Below are positions 49,720 to 58,761 of a stretch of DNA of 64,000 nucleotides, one piece after another. Under the pieces are notes generated by a model. That model worked only from the letters and a program-made list of their open reading frames with translations. It was not told the DNA's origin and ran no database searches. This DNA is from Chryseobacterium angstadtii (GTDB lineage Bacteria > Bacteroidota > Bacteroidia > Flavobacteriales > Weeksellaceae): contig NZ_LFND01000006.1 in NCBI RefSeq assembly GCF_001045465.1, forward strand, positions 248,001 through 312,000. The letters run 5' to 3'. The stretch's first letter is position 1, and every line of letters begins with the position of its first letter. Made by a program: the position numbers and the translations under genes.

Positions 49720-51042
49720 TTGAATTCCAGAGACGAACTTATCCTTAATCCTGCCGATATTGCCGAAACTCTTAGCAGTCTTCCTGCTGATGAGAGGCTT
49801 CTGGCACTTTTAAAAGTTCCGAAAGAATATAAAGCGGAAGTTTTTTCCCATCTTGATCCTGATTTCCAGGAAGACACCATCAGAAGTATCGGAAGCGAAG
49901 AAGTTTCCGAAATCCTGAACGGAATGACGCCGGATGACAGAACCGCTCTTTTTGAGGATTTTCCCGATGAACTGATTAAATATTCCATCAATCATCTTAA
50001 TCCACAGGAAAGAAGAATTGCCCTGAAACTTCTCGGCTACAATTCAGATTCCATCGCCCGTCTGATGACTCCATACTACATCCAGATCCGTAAAGAATGG
50101 ACGGTAAAACGATGTCTCCAGCAAATCAAAAAGGTCGGAAAAAGAGTGGAAACCATGAACCACCTTTATGTAGTGGATGAAAGAAACCGCCTGATTGACG
50201 ACATTGCTCTCGGAAGCCTTCTTTTGGCTGAGGAAGATACGCTGATCTCGGACATCACCGACAATCATTTCGTAGCAATAACGACCACTACAACGAAAGA
50301 AGATGCAGTAACCTACTTTGAAAAATATGACAGAACCGCCCTTCCCATCATCACGGAAGCCGGTGTTCTTGTAGGTATTGTAACGATTGATGACATTTTA
50401 GATCAGATTGAACAGCAAAATACGGAAGATATCCAGAAATTTGGGGGTCTTGAAGCATTAGATGATCCCTACACTCAGACTTCTCTTATGGAGATGGTCA
50501 AAAAAAGAGGAACATGGCTGATTATCCTTTTCTTCTCGGAAATGCTGACCGCCTCTGCAATGGGCTATTTTGAAGATGAAATTCAAAAAGCGGTTGTATT
50601 GGCACTGTTTGTCCCTCTTATTATTTCCAGTGGAGGAAACTCCGGATCTCAGGCTGCAACGCTTATCATCAGGGCAATGGCTCTTCAGGAAATAGGACTG
50701 AAAGACTGGTGGTATGTGATGAAAAAAGAGATTTTCACCGGATTGGCTCTCGGCAGTATTCTTGGTGTTATAGGCTTTTTAAGGATTATGCTGTGGCATG
50801 AAGCCGGATTCTTCAACTATGGAATATACTGGCCTTATGTAGGGTTAAGCGTAGGTGTTTCACTCGTTATGATTGTTCTTTGGGGAACACTTTCAGGTTC
50901 TATGGTGCCTTTTATTCTTAAAAAGTTAAATCTCGACCCCGCTACTTCTTCTGCTCCATTTGTAGCCACTCTGGTAGATGTTACCGGACTTATTATCTAT
51001 TTTTCCGTAGCCGGACTTTTCCTGACAGGAAAACTTTTGTAA
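49720..51042 (+). CDS. mgtE: Magnesium transporter MgtE
   Basis: MgtE is a gated Mg2+ channel. The product has the N-domain (ADIAETLSSLPADERLLALLKVPKEYKAEVFSHL), a tandem CBS pair (about 125-250, with LPIITEAGVLVGIVTIDDILD) and five C-terminal helices with SGGNSGSQAATLIIRAMALQE. The frame is open from the TTG at 49696, but a TATTTTTG promoter element (49691-49698) covers that codon. I therefore prefer the TTG at 49720 (M-NSRDELILNP). The BtuF-like gene follows by 22 bp. Confidence 0.88.
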   Translation: MNSRDELILNPADIAETLSSLPADERLLALLKVPKEYKAEVFSHLDPDFQEDTIRSIGSEEVSEILNGMTPDDRTALFEDFPDELIKYSINHLNPQERRIALKLLGYNSDSIARLMTPYYIQIRKEWTVKRCLQQIKKVGKRVETMNHLYVVDERNRLIDDIALGSLLLAEEDTLISDITDNHFVAITTTTTKEDAVTYFEKYDRTALPIITEAGVLVGIVTIDDILDQIEQQNTEDIQKFGGLEALDDPYTQTSLMEMVKKRGTWLIILFFSEMLTASAMGYFEDEIQKAVVLALFVPLIISSGGNSGSQAATLIIRAMALQEIGLKDWWYVMKKEIFTGLALGSILGVIGFLRIMLWHEAGFFNYGIYWPYVGLSVGVSLVMIVLWGTLSGSMVPFILKKLNLDPATSSAPFVATLVDVTGLIIYFSVAGLFLTGKLL

Positions 51043-51064
51043 TTTAGGCAGACAAAGTCTGAAT

Positions 51065-51802
51065 ATGAAAGTTGTTTCTCTTGTACCCTCTATTACAGAG
51101 GCATTATTTGATCTAGGTCTTACCGGAAATGAAGTGATCGGCAGGACAAAATTCTGCATCCATCCCTCAGAAAAAATAAAAGACGTTGCCATTATCGGTG
51201 GCACCAAGAATATTAATATTGATAAAATTAAAGCATTACAACCCGATCTTATTCTGGCCAATAAAGAGGAGAATATCAAAGAACAGGTTGAAGCTCTAAT
51301 GGATGATTTTAAAGTTCTTGTAACCAATGTAGAAACCATTGAAGACAATTACTACCTCCTTAAAACGCTCGGAAACATCTTTAATAAAGAGGAAAGAGCC
51401 CAGCAGTTCAATCTTAAAATCTATGATGTCTTGGAACAGGCTAAGCTGGATTCCCCAGTAAAAGCAGCCTATCTGATCTGGAAAAATCCTTATATGACTA
51501 TTGGCTCCGATACATTTATCCATAAAATTTTATCAGAAATAGGTTTTGAAAATATCTTTAAAGGCAGAACCCGATACCCGGAAATTCAAATGGAAGATCT
51601 TGCCGATGCAGAGGTCATTATGCTCTCCTCCGAACCCTTCCCTTTTAAAGAAAAACATGTAGAAGAAATGAAAGCGTTTTATCCCGATAAAAAGATTATG
51701 ATTGTAGACGGAGAAGCATTTTCATGGTACGGAACCCATATCGCGAAATGTGGAAATTATTTTACAGGACTACTTTCTGAAATTCATGCTATGCAGCGAT
51801 AA
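51065..51802 (+). CDS. BtuF-like helical-backbone metal-receptor protein
   Basis: The 245-residue protein starts KVVSLVPSITEALFDLGL and contains QPDLILANKEENIKEQVEAL, the layout of the BtuF/FhuD-type periplasmic-binding domain that binds cobalamin or siderophores. No signal peptide is present, which is odd for a periplasmic protein; it may be cytoplasmic or misplaced. It lies 22 bp after mgtE, so they may be co-transcribed. The cobalamin genes are elsewhere in the window. Confidence 0.75.
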   Translation: MKVVSLVPSITEALFDLGLTGNEVIGRTKFCIHPSEKIKDVAIIGGTKNINIDKIKALQPDLILANKEENIKEQVEALMDDFKVLVTNVETIEDNYYLLKTLGNIFNKEERAQQFNLKIYDVLEQAKLDSPVKAAYLIWKNPYMTIGSDTFIHKILSEIGFENIFKGRTRYPEIQMEDLADAEVIMLSSEPFPFKEKHVEEMKAFYPDKKIMIVDGEAFSWYGTHIAKCGNYFTGLLSEIHAMQR

Positions 51803-52064
51803 TGCCCTAACCACAAAATGGGCAAAAGTCTTTTAATGCTTCAGTTATTATAAGTTGAATGATTCATGCATTAAAAGTTCAGATAAGTTCTTAAAAAATT
51901 CATTTTTTTTCTTAATATGCATAAACATCTGTAGAAATTAGTGTAATCTGTGGTTAAAAAAACATCAACTGCAAAACAACTCGTGGCACTCTAAGCCACC
52001 ATTACATAATTGGCTTCGAGTGGTGCCTAAGCCAACGACAGGCATTATCATCATCAACAAAAAA
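51803..52064. repeat. Degenerate repeat gap
   Basis: GTGTAATCTGTGGTTAA near 51940 is a reverse copy of the TTAACCACAGATTACAC element at 47039, with other decayed words on both sides. No gene is seen. Confidence 0.4.
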
Positions 52065-52087
52065 AGCCCCGATTTAAAATCGGGGCT
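52065..52087. terminator. Terminator after the GAF-domain gene
   Basis: AGCCCCGATTT and AAATCGGGGCT form a perfect 11-bp stem flanked by A and T runs; it serves the minus-strand gene at 52122. Confidence 0.85.
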
Positions 52088-52121
52088 CCTATCTTATATT
52101 CTGTTTCGTACAGAAGTTCAG

Positions 52122-52571
52122 TTACAATATTTTGGAAACTTCGTTACAAAGCCATTCCAATAACTCTCTGTCTTCAGCTGTAAAAGGATCTACCGTATGG
52201 GAATCAATATCTATCTGACCTACATTCTGTCCGTTTTTAAAAATCGGAACCACAATCTCAGCTTTGGTATCAATAGAACAGCTTAAATAGTTACTTTCCT
52301 GATACACATCCGGCACTACGAACGTTTCATTGGAAACCGCCACCTGACCGCAAATTCCTTTTCCATAAGGTATAATGGTATGATCTGTAGGTGCCCCTAC
52401 ATAAGGGCCTAAGATCAACTCTTCCTTGTCTCCGTTTTTAAAATAAAATCCGGTCCAGTTGAAATAAGAAATTTCCTGATCCAACAGATGGCAAACTTTC
52501 TCTAGCTTTTCTTCTGTATTATGTTTTGGACTTTCAAGAATGGAAGAAAGTCTTTTCTTTAATTCTGACAT
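52122..52571 (-). CDS. GAF-domain protein, free methionine-R-sulfoxide reductase-like
   Basis: The 149-residue protein is a single GAF domain with FNWTGFYF, LGPYVGAPTDHTIIPYGKGICGQVA and NYLSCSIDTKAEIVVPIF. The two cysteines are at the positions used by fRMsr (MsrC) enzymes, which reduce free Met-R-sulfoxide with thioredoxin. It precedes a large conserved unknown gene on the same strand. Assignment to MsrC rests on these motifs. Confidence 0.75.
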   Translation of the reverse strand: MSELKKRLSSILESPKHNTEEKLEKVCHLLDQEISYFNWTGFYFKNGDKEELILGPYVGAPTDHTIIPYGKGICGQVAVSNETFVVPDVYQESNYLSCSIDTKAEIVVPIFKNGQNVGQIDIDSHTVDPFTAEDRELLEWLCNEVSKIL

Positions 52572-52584
52572 TGTATATTATTTT

Positions 52585-54012
52585 TTAGGAGAATTGTTCA
52601 AAGGAAAGTTCTTCTTTATAACCGAACATTCCACGTTCTTTTATCATTTCGGCAACGCCTTCCGGAACCTGGTTTTCCCAGCCCGAAACGCAGCATGCAA
52701 TTTTTCTTAAAATCTCTCTTGAATAAATTTCCAGGAACTCCGGATTATGGTTCGTAATATCTACGATACGGTTGTTGTGTTTGAAATATTTATAAAGCTC
52801 TTTTAGATTTTCTTCAACTTTAAGGTTGGCAGAATCCAGCAATTCGTGGGTTTCAGGATCTTTGTAAGGATAAAGATAAACCCTCATACCGTTTCTGAAG
52901 AATTTCCCGAATGCTTCAAGAATCCCTCCCGAAAGGTCTTTATAATACTTTTCATCAAATACCATCAGAAGGTTATTCACTCCCATAGCAACACCAATAT
53001 CTCCGCTGGTATAGGACGCAAAATAATCAATCAGTCGGTAATATTCCGAGAAGTTTGAAATAATAACGGTGTAGCCCAGTTTCCCAAGAATATCTACCCT
53101 GTCCATAAAATCTCTTTCATCAATATCACCATCTGCTCTGAGGTTTGAAATGGTAATTTCAATCAGAACTTCTGTTTCTTCATGGGTACAGGTGGCATCT
53201 TTCTGAAACATCTCCAGCCCGTTTTTAAGCATATCGATGTTTACTTTCGTTACAGGTCTGAAGCTTCCTCTTACCGCAAAAATATTCTTCTTGTACAGAA
53301 CATCTGCCGGAAGCATATTGCTACCCTGAGAATTGAAGATCACAGCATCGGTCATTCCGTGCTTAACAAGTTGCAGAGACATCAATCGGTTATCAACATA
53401 GTCAAAAGCAGGGCCGCTGAAATCAATCATATCAATTTCAAGACTGTCTTTTGCAATGTCGTCGTATAAAGATTCAATTAAGTTTCTGGGATTGTCGTAG
53501 TAGTGGAAGGCTCCGAAGATCAGGTTTACTCCAAGGTTTCCTAAAGTTTCCTGTTGAAGGGTGGCATCATTTTCTTTGAATTTTACATGGATCACAATCT
53601 CATTGTAATTTTCATTTTCTTTTGTCTGGAAACGGATTCCGACCCAGCCGTGGCCTTTGAGCGTTTTATCGAAATTAATCGTAGTTACCGTATTGGCATA
53701 AGAGAAAAACTTTCTGTTCGGATTGTTTTCCCTTGAAATCCTCTCCTCAATCAATGCTACTTCATAACGAAGCATTTTACGGAGACGGTTCTGGGTGACA
53801 TACCTGTTTTTCGCTTCTTTCCCGTAAATGGCATCACTAAAATCTTTGTCGTAAGCAGACATCGCCTTAGCAATTGTACCGGAAGCCCCTCCTGCTCTAA
53901 AAAAGTGACGAACAGTCTCCTGCCCTGCTCCAATTTCCGCGAAAGTACCATAAATAGTAGGATCTAGATTAATTGTTAATGCTTTTTGTTTAGGAGTTAG
54001 TTTCTGATACAT
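52585..54012 (-). CDS. Conserved unknown protein, 475 aa
   Basis: The 475-residue protein is one I cannot assign; similar flavobacterial proteins are sometimes mislabelled as TonB-dependent receptors, but this one has no signal peptide and no barrel strands. It has GAGQETVRHFFRAGGASGTIAKAMSAYDKDFSDAIYG near the start and DITNHNPEFLEIYSREILRKIACCVSGWE near the end, so it is probably a soluble enzyme-like protein. It lies 13 bp from the GAF gene, an operon. Confidence 0.6.
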   Translation of the reverse strand: MYQKLTPKQKALTINLDPTIYGTFAEIGAGQETVRHFFRAGGASGTIAKAMSAYDKDFSDAIYGKEAKNRYVTQNRLRKMLRYEVALIEERISRENNPNRKFFSYANTVTTINFDKTLKGHGWVGIRFQTKENENYNEIVIHVKFKENDATLQQETLGNLGVNLIFGAFHYYDNPRNLIESLYDDIAKDSLEIDMIDFSGPAFDYVDNRLMSLQLVKHGMTDAVIFNSQGSNMLPADVLYKKNIFAVRGSFRPVTKVNIDMLKNGLEMFQKDATCTHEETEVLIEITISNLRADGDIDERDFMDRVDILGKLGYTVIISNFSEYYRLIDYFASYTSGDIGVAMGVNNLLMVFDEKYYKDLSGGILEAFGKFFRNGMRVYLYPYKDPETHELLDSANLKVEENLKELYKYFKHNNRIVDITNHNPEFLEIYSREILRKIACCVSGWENQVPEGVAEMIKERGMFGYKEELSFEQFS

Positions 54013-54066
54013 TAGGACGTAAAATTTTTCGTAAATTTACCAAAATTAAACCAACCTCAAAAGAAA

Positions 54067-54834
54067 ATGAAGTTGAAATTTTTAGGAACCGGTACTTCCC
54101 AGGGTGTGCCCGTTATAGGCTGTACATGCGAAGTATGTACTTCCGAAAATCCCAAAGACAAACGTTTCCGCTCCTCAGTAATGATTACTACAGAGGAAAG
54201 CAGAAAAATACTGATTGATTGCGGACCGGATTTCAGAGAGCAAATGCTTCTCAACCACGAAAATAATGTAGACATAGCCCTTCTTACCCACGAACACAAC
54301 GACCATGTGATCGGGCTGGATGATATGCGCCCACTTATTTTTAAGAGTGGAAAAGATATGCCCATTTACTGCTACGAAAGAGTGGGACATGAAATCAAAA
54401 AACGTTTTCCTTATGCTTTTACGGATGTAAGATATCCTGGCGCTCCCGCTTTTGATCTTCATGAAATTGAAAACAAGCCTTTCCATGTTTTGGATACGGA
54501 GATCACGCCTATTGAAGTGATTCACTATAAAATTACAGTGTTCGGCTATAAATTTAAAAATGTAGCGTATATCACGGATGCTAATTTCATTTCAGACACA
54601 GAAAAGGAAAAACTGCAGAATCTGGATGTGCTGGTTTTAAACTGCATCAGAAAATTTGATCCGCATCCTGCCCATTTTATCCTTCCTGACGTTATTGCCC
54701 TGTTTAAGGAGCTGCGACCTAAAAAATTATTTTTAACTCACATCAGTCACCATCTCGGGCTGCATGATATTGAAGATAAGGATCTTCCGGAAGGAATGCA
54801 TCTTGCCTACGATGGGCTGGAAATAGAATTTTAA
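54067..54834 (+). CDS. MBL-fold metallo-hydrolase (PhnP-like)
   Basis: The 255-residue protein starts MKLKFLGTGTSQGVPVIGCTCEVCTS and carries the metallo-beta-lactamase motif LLTHEHNDHVIGLDD. Further metal ligands are in ITDANF and LTHISHH. PhnP-like phosphodiesterases share the LGTGTSxGVP start and the C-x-C-x2-C site. The native substrate is not determined. It is divergent from the 475-residue unknown gene. Confidence 0.88.
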   Translation: MKLKFLGTGTSQGVPVIGCTCEVCTSENPKDKRFRSSVMITTEESRKILIDCGPDFREQMLLNHENNVDIALLTHEHNDHVIGLDDMRPLIFKSGKDMPIYCYERVGHEIKKRFPYAFTDVRYPGAPAFDLHEIENKPFHVLDTEITPIEVIHYKITVFGYKFKNVAYITDANFISDTEKEKLQNLDVLVLNCIRKFDPHPAHFILPDVIALFKELRPKKLFLTHISHHLGLHDIEDKDLPEGMHLAYDGLEIEF

Positions 54835-54901
54835 AATTTTCTCCCAAAAAGCTTTTGAACATTAAAAAAAGTTCCTATATTTGCACACCAATTTAACACA
54901 A

Positions 54902-54981
54902 GCCCAGGTGGCGGAATTGGTAGACGCGCTGGTCTCAAACACCAGTTCTTAGGAGTACCGGTTCGATCCCGGTCCTGGGTA
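54902..54981 (+). tRNA. tRNA-Leu (CAA)
   Basis: GCCCAGG (54902-54908) and CCTGGGT (54974-54980) form the 7-bp acceptor. The anticodon loop CTCAAAC in stem CTGGT/ACCAG gives anticodon CAA, read as Leu (UUG). A long variable arm and the T loop TTCGATC fit class II tRNA-Leu. The 3' end is ACA, so CCA would be added after transcription. The A+T-rich island starts right after it. Confidence 0.9.
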
Positions 54982-54983
54982 CA

Positions 54984-55020
54984 AAAAACCTCTGAAATCA
55001 TTTGATTTTCAGAGGTTTTT
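54984..55020 (+). terminator. Terminator after tRNA-Leu
   Basis: AAAACCTCTGAAATCA and TGATTTTCAGAGGTTTT form a 15-bp stem with one bulge, ending in T5. Confidence 0.85.
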
Positions 55021-55103
55021 GCTTTTTAGGGGATCAAAAAGGGGACTAAAATAAATAAGCTAGTTCAATTTGAATTTACTATTTTTGTATAAATAACATT
55101 ATT
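55021..55103. other. Left junction of the island
   Basis: GGGGATCAAAAAGGGGACTAAA at 55030-55050 lies where an element integrated at tRNA-Leu should start. No second copy is visible in the window to act as the other end. The island's A+T-rich composition starts here. Confidence 0.4.
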
Positions 55104-56291
55104 ATGGATTTTGCGGGCAAAGGAAAACGAAAACCTCAATTAGATATTGATGTATCTATTATTAACTTGGATAATTTGAATCCACGCCTAGTTCCCTATC
55201 TTACAGATAAGGAGACAGCAACTCAATTAGACTTAATAAAAACTCTCTATGATTATTTTGATACTGAGGAGATTGCAATGTCTTTAACTGAAAATGGTTA
55301 TTTTGATGAGGAACCAATAATTATTGTTCCTAATAAAAAACCTGAAGATTTTAAATATTTAGAAGACTCTGATCAAAATGCAGCATATATCCAAAGTCTA
55401 ATTAGTGAGGGAAAAATTGATTTTACAGTTGTAGAAGGCAATAGAAGGATTTCAACAATTAAATTATTAACTGATAACAGTATCAGAAAATCATTAAATA
55501 TTGAAAAAAGCTATCCAACTACCACAAATGAAAATGTAATTAATGATATAAAGCAAATCCCTTGCATTATATACGAAAATAGAGAAGATGTTTCTACTTA
55601 CTTAGGAGTAAGACATATTTTAGGAGCTCTTAAATGGGAGGCTTTTGCAAAAGCGTCATATATTGCTGAATTTATTACAACAGAAACCAATAAAGGGATA
55701 AATGTAAATGAAGCAGTAAAAAAGGTACAAGAAGTAATTGGAGATAGAAGTGATATAATAAAGAAGCAATATGTAACATATAAATTATTTTTGCAAGCAA
55801 AAGAAGACTTAAATGATTTCGATCTAAAACCAATTATTAATCGTTTTTCACTTTTAACTGTTGCTTATAATTCGCCTACAATTAGAAACTATATTGGTGT
55901 AAAAAGATATTCTGAAGTTGATTTTAATGAAGATTTAGTACCTGTCGAGAAGTTATCAAATCTAGAAAATATTTTAACTTGGATTTATGGTAATGATAAA
56001 AAAAATCGTAAAAAGGTACTAACTGATTCTCGTCAAATCACTAATAAATTAAGTCATATTGTTCAATATGAAGATGCAGTAAAATACTTACTTAAAGAAG
56101 ATGATTTAGATGGTGCATTTGAAAGAACAAATGGAGAGAGGGAATTCTTATTGAAAAAATTATTAGAAGCTAATAAAACACTGAGTAGTTGCTTACAGTT
56201 TGCATATAAGTATAAAAGTGATGACCAAATTCTTTCGCAAGTTGACGATCTAAAAGAATTAATCGAAGTTCTCAAATCAAATCTAACTTAG
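55104..56291 (+). CDS. ParB-like N-terminal-domain protein
   Basis: The 395-residue protein has a ParB/sulfiredoxin-like N-terminal domain: NLDNLNPRLVPY, a long insert, then VVEGNRRISTIKLLTD with the GNRR box. YLGVRHILGALKWEAFAKASYI follows, where ParB proteins have their DNA-binding region. The C-terminal half is helical and unrecognised. It heads a tight operon with a nuclease-like protein and a cytosine methyltransferase (2-bp gap, then an ATGA overlap). A role in a defence or modification system is inferred from position. Confidence 0.7.
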   Translation: MDFAGKGKRKPQLDIDVSIINLDNLNPRLVPYLTDKETATQLDLIKTLYDYFDTEEIAMSLTENGYFDEEPIIIVPNKKPEDFKYLEDSDQNAAYIQSLISEGKIDFTVVEGNRRISTIKLLTDNSIRKSLNIEKSYPTTTNENVINDIKQIPCIIYENREDVSTYLGVRHILGALKWEAFAKASYIAEFITTETNKGINVNEAVKKVQEVIGDRSDIIKKQYVTYKLFLQAKEDLNDFDLKPIINRFSLLTVAYNSPTIRNYIGVKRYSEVDFNEDLVPVEKLSNLENILTWIYGNDKKNRKKVLTDSRQITNKLSHIVQYEDAVKYLLKEDDLDGAFERTNGEREFLLKKLLEANKTLSSCLQFAYKYKSDDQILSQVDDLKELIEVLKSNLT

Positions 56292-56292
56292 T

Positions 56293-57099
56293 ATGTCTCA
56301 GTATATAGATTTTAAACCAGGAAAAGAAATTGAATGGCTTGAATTAAACTCGTTATTAACAAACCAACCATTATCAAAGTCTTTGATATATAGATTATCA
56401 GGAAATGAAAATGAATCTGAGGTGGATGCTTGGTTAAGTGAAATAGGAAATAGAGTAACAATATATAATGAATCTCCATATATTATTGATAATAATAGAA
56501 TAATACCTCAAAAATCTTGGGATGAGATCCCAGAGTATTTTCTCTGTTTATATTATTCATTTTGCGGTGCAAATGATTATTCTGGTGGCACAAAGTTATT
56601 TGAAAAAATATCTGGCGAAGCATTAAAAAATTTTCTTAATGGAAGTATATATACATTAGGTTTCCCTGCTGATAAAGGTTTTAATGAATATTTAAATGAC
56701 ATATCTACTATTTGTCATGAAAATCGTCTAATGCCTGCCGATAGTAGCTATAAAGATGATGGAGTTGACGTTGTTGGCTATAAATTATTCGAAGATAATA
56801 GACCAGGGAATCTATATATACTTTTACAATGTGCAGCAGGTAAACATTGGAAACAAAAAAAACCTATAGCTTTAAATAGATGGACAAATTATATACTTTG
56901 GTATCCAGAAAATATTATTCAATCTATTTCTACAGTTGATTTTGTAGATGAAAAGAATTGGCACAAGAATTCTTCAACTTTTGGCATGTTAATAGATAGA
57001 ATAAGAATTTTTAATTATTTATATAAAAAAGAGGTGGATGCAGACTTAAGGACTGAAGTGTTAGAATGGTGTAGAACAAAAATTAGTAGTGGAATATGA
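56293..57099 (+). CDS. PD-(D/E)XK-like nuclease, candidate restriction enzyme
   Basis: The 268-residue protein contains DDGVDVVGYKLFEDNRPGN LYILLQCAAGKHWKQKKPIAL around residues 155-195. The pattern D-G-V-D, then a strand, then Q-C-x-x-G-x-x-W-x-x-K resembles the active site of Mrr-like restriction nucleases, in which K is replaced in part by Q. No recognition domain is visible. It begins 2 bp after the ParB-like gene and ends inside the methyltransferase start (ATGA), so the three are co-translated. Confidence 0.5.
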   Translation: MSQYIDFKPGKEIEWLELNSLLTNQPLSKSLIYRLSGNENESEVDAWLSEIGNRVTIYNESPYIIDNNRIIPQKSWDEIPEYFLCLYYSFCGANDYSGGTKLFEKISGEALKNFLNGSIYTLGFPADKGFNEYLNDISTICHENRLMPADSSYKDDGVDVVGYKLFEDNRPGNLYILLQCAAGKHWKQKKPIALNRWTNYILWYPENIIQSISTVDFVDEKNWHKNSSTFGMLIDRIRIFNYLYKKEVDADLRTEVLEWCRTKISSGI

Positions 57100-58388
57100 G
57101 ATTTATAGATCTTTTCTCAGGGCTTGGCTGTTTTCATGTTGCGTTAGAAAGTTTAGGGCATGAATGCGTTTATGCTTGTGAAATAAATACAGAACTTAAT
57201 GCTCTATACAATAATAATTATTTCATTAGACCAGATTCTGATATTACTAAGGTAGATCTTAACAGTATTCCTGATCATGATATTTTGTGTGCTGGATTTC
57301 CATGTCAAGCATTTTCAAAAGCTGGAAGGCAATTAGGCGTTTTTGATGATAGAGGAAAATTAATTAATAAAGTAATAGAAATTTTATCTATAAAAAAGCC
57401 CGGATACTTTATATTAGAAAATGTAAGAAACCTAGAAAAACATGATGATGGGAAAACATGGGCATTTATTTATAGTGAACTAATAAAATTAGGATATCAT
57501 GTAGACAAAAAAATTCTTTCACCCCATAATTTTGGAATTCCGCAACATAGAGAAAGAATTTTTATTGTAGGGAGTAAAGAGGGGCTGGAACATTTTAAAT
57601 GGCCTGAAAACAACAATGCAACACCAGATATCAACAATATAAACTTTACTGAAACATTTGTTCCTATTGAAAGGGAAAAAGAAAATGTTTTAAATATCTG
57701 GCAAGATTTTTTAGATATCCTCCCGGAAGGAGTAAAGCCAATAACCCCACTTTGGAGTATGGAGTTTGGCGCAAATTATCCTCTCGATATTGATATCAAT
57801 AAAATGACTCTAAAAGATTTAAAAAAGTATAAAGGGGTTTTTGGTATAGACATTAATGGTAAAACCAAAGAAGAGGTATATAAGTGTTTACCAAATTATA
57901 TAAAAAAACAAAAAGGTGTAATGCCTTCTTGGAAGAAAAATTATATCCTTAGAAATAGACAATTTTATAATGACTATAAAGAGCAAATAGATGCAGTACT
58001 ACCAAGAATTAGGGCTCTTAATAATGAAAGTTGGCAAAAATTTGAATGGAATTGTGGTGAAGAAGAGAAAAATATTTGGAATTATTATATCCAATTCAGA
58101 GGATCAGGAATAAGAATTAAAAAAACTGATTTTTTCCCATCATTAGTAACCGTAACAACTCAAATACCTATTGTTGGTAGAGAAAGAAGATACATCGCTG
58201 TTGAAGAGGCAAAATTTTTGCAGTCAATTCCAAATAATATTTTATTGCCTGAAACTAAAGCATCATGCTTTAAAGCTTTAGGAAATGCTGTAAATGTAGA
58301 TATAATTAGATTTATAGCATCAAATCTTATTCCTGGTGAAGAAGAGAAGGTTAATATACCTGCTCAAGAACTTGAAGCCAACTCTTAA
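57096..58388 (+). CDS. DNA cytosine-5 methyltransferase
   Basis: The 430-residue protein has m5C motifs in order: I IDLFSGLGCFHVALESLG, IV FPCQAFSKAGRQ with the catalytic Cys, VI ENVRNL, VIII QHRERIFIVG and X ALGNAVNVDIIRFIA. The target-recognition region lies between VIII and IX (about 165-350) and is unusually lysine-rich. The start overlaps the nuclease-like gene (ATGA). The DNA target is unknown. Confidence 0.9.
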   Translation: MRFIDLFSGLGCFHVALESLGHECVYACEINTELNALYNNNYFIRPDSDITKVDLNSIPDHDILCAGFPCQAFSKAGRQLGVFDDRGKLINKVIEILSIKKPGYFILENVRNLEKHDDGKTWAFIYSELIKLGYHVDKKILSPHNFGIPQHRERIFIVGSKEGLEHFKWPENNNATPDINNINFTETFVPIEREKENVLNIWQDFLDILPEGVKPITPLWSMEFGANYPLDIDINKMTLKDLKKYKGVFGIDINGKTKEEVYKCLPNYIKKQKGVMPSWKKNYILRNRQFYNDYKEQIDAVLPRIRALNNESWQKFEWNCGEEEKNIWNYYIQFRGSGIRIKKTDFFPSLVTVTTQIPIVGRERRYIAVEEAKFLQSIPNNILLPETKASCFKALGNAVNVDIIRFIASNLIPGEEEKVNIPAQELEANS

Positions 58389-58434
58389 ATATAGTCATCG
58401 TTTAACCTGAGAAAAACTGAAAACTCATAAAAAT

Positions 58435-58466
58435 ATAACCTCAGATCTATTCTGAGGTTATTTTAT
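58435..58466 (+). terminator. Terminator after the three-gene cassette
   Basis: ATAACCTCAGA and TCTGAGGTTAT form a perfect 11-bp stem with a 5-nt loop, followed by T4. Confidence 0.85.
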
Positions 58467-58470
58467 TTGA

Positions 58471-58668
58471 AAAAAAGATTATCATAAATTGTGGAGTAAA
58501 GATGAGAAAGGAATAAGAGGTAGCTATGGACGAATGGCATATCTTGAAGATTTAGAAACTGCAATAAAGATTGTTGCTGACTGGACTAGTAGAAAAAGTT
58601 CACCTACTGAATTATTTATGGCATTTTGGGATAAAAATGAGGAATTAGGCTACGGTCATAAAGATTAG
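58471..58668 (+). pseudogene. Remnant reading frame of about 65 codons
   Basis: An open frame without an ATG at its head reads KKDYHKLWSKDEKGIRGSYG through to NEELGYGHKD and stops TAG. Codon use looks genuine. The first internal ATG leaves only about 41 codons. I do not recognise it. It is likely the tail of a gene cut by insertion or deletion in the island. The rest of the gap to 58761 holds nothing else I can call. Confidence 0.45.
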
Positions 58669-58761
58669 ATATTTAATAGATAAATGAACTTTATTTGTAG
58701 TCAAAAATTCATACTCTTTTCGAATAATATTCTATTTTTACAAAATTAAAATCACTTTAAT

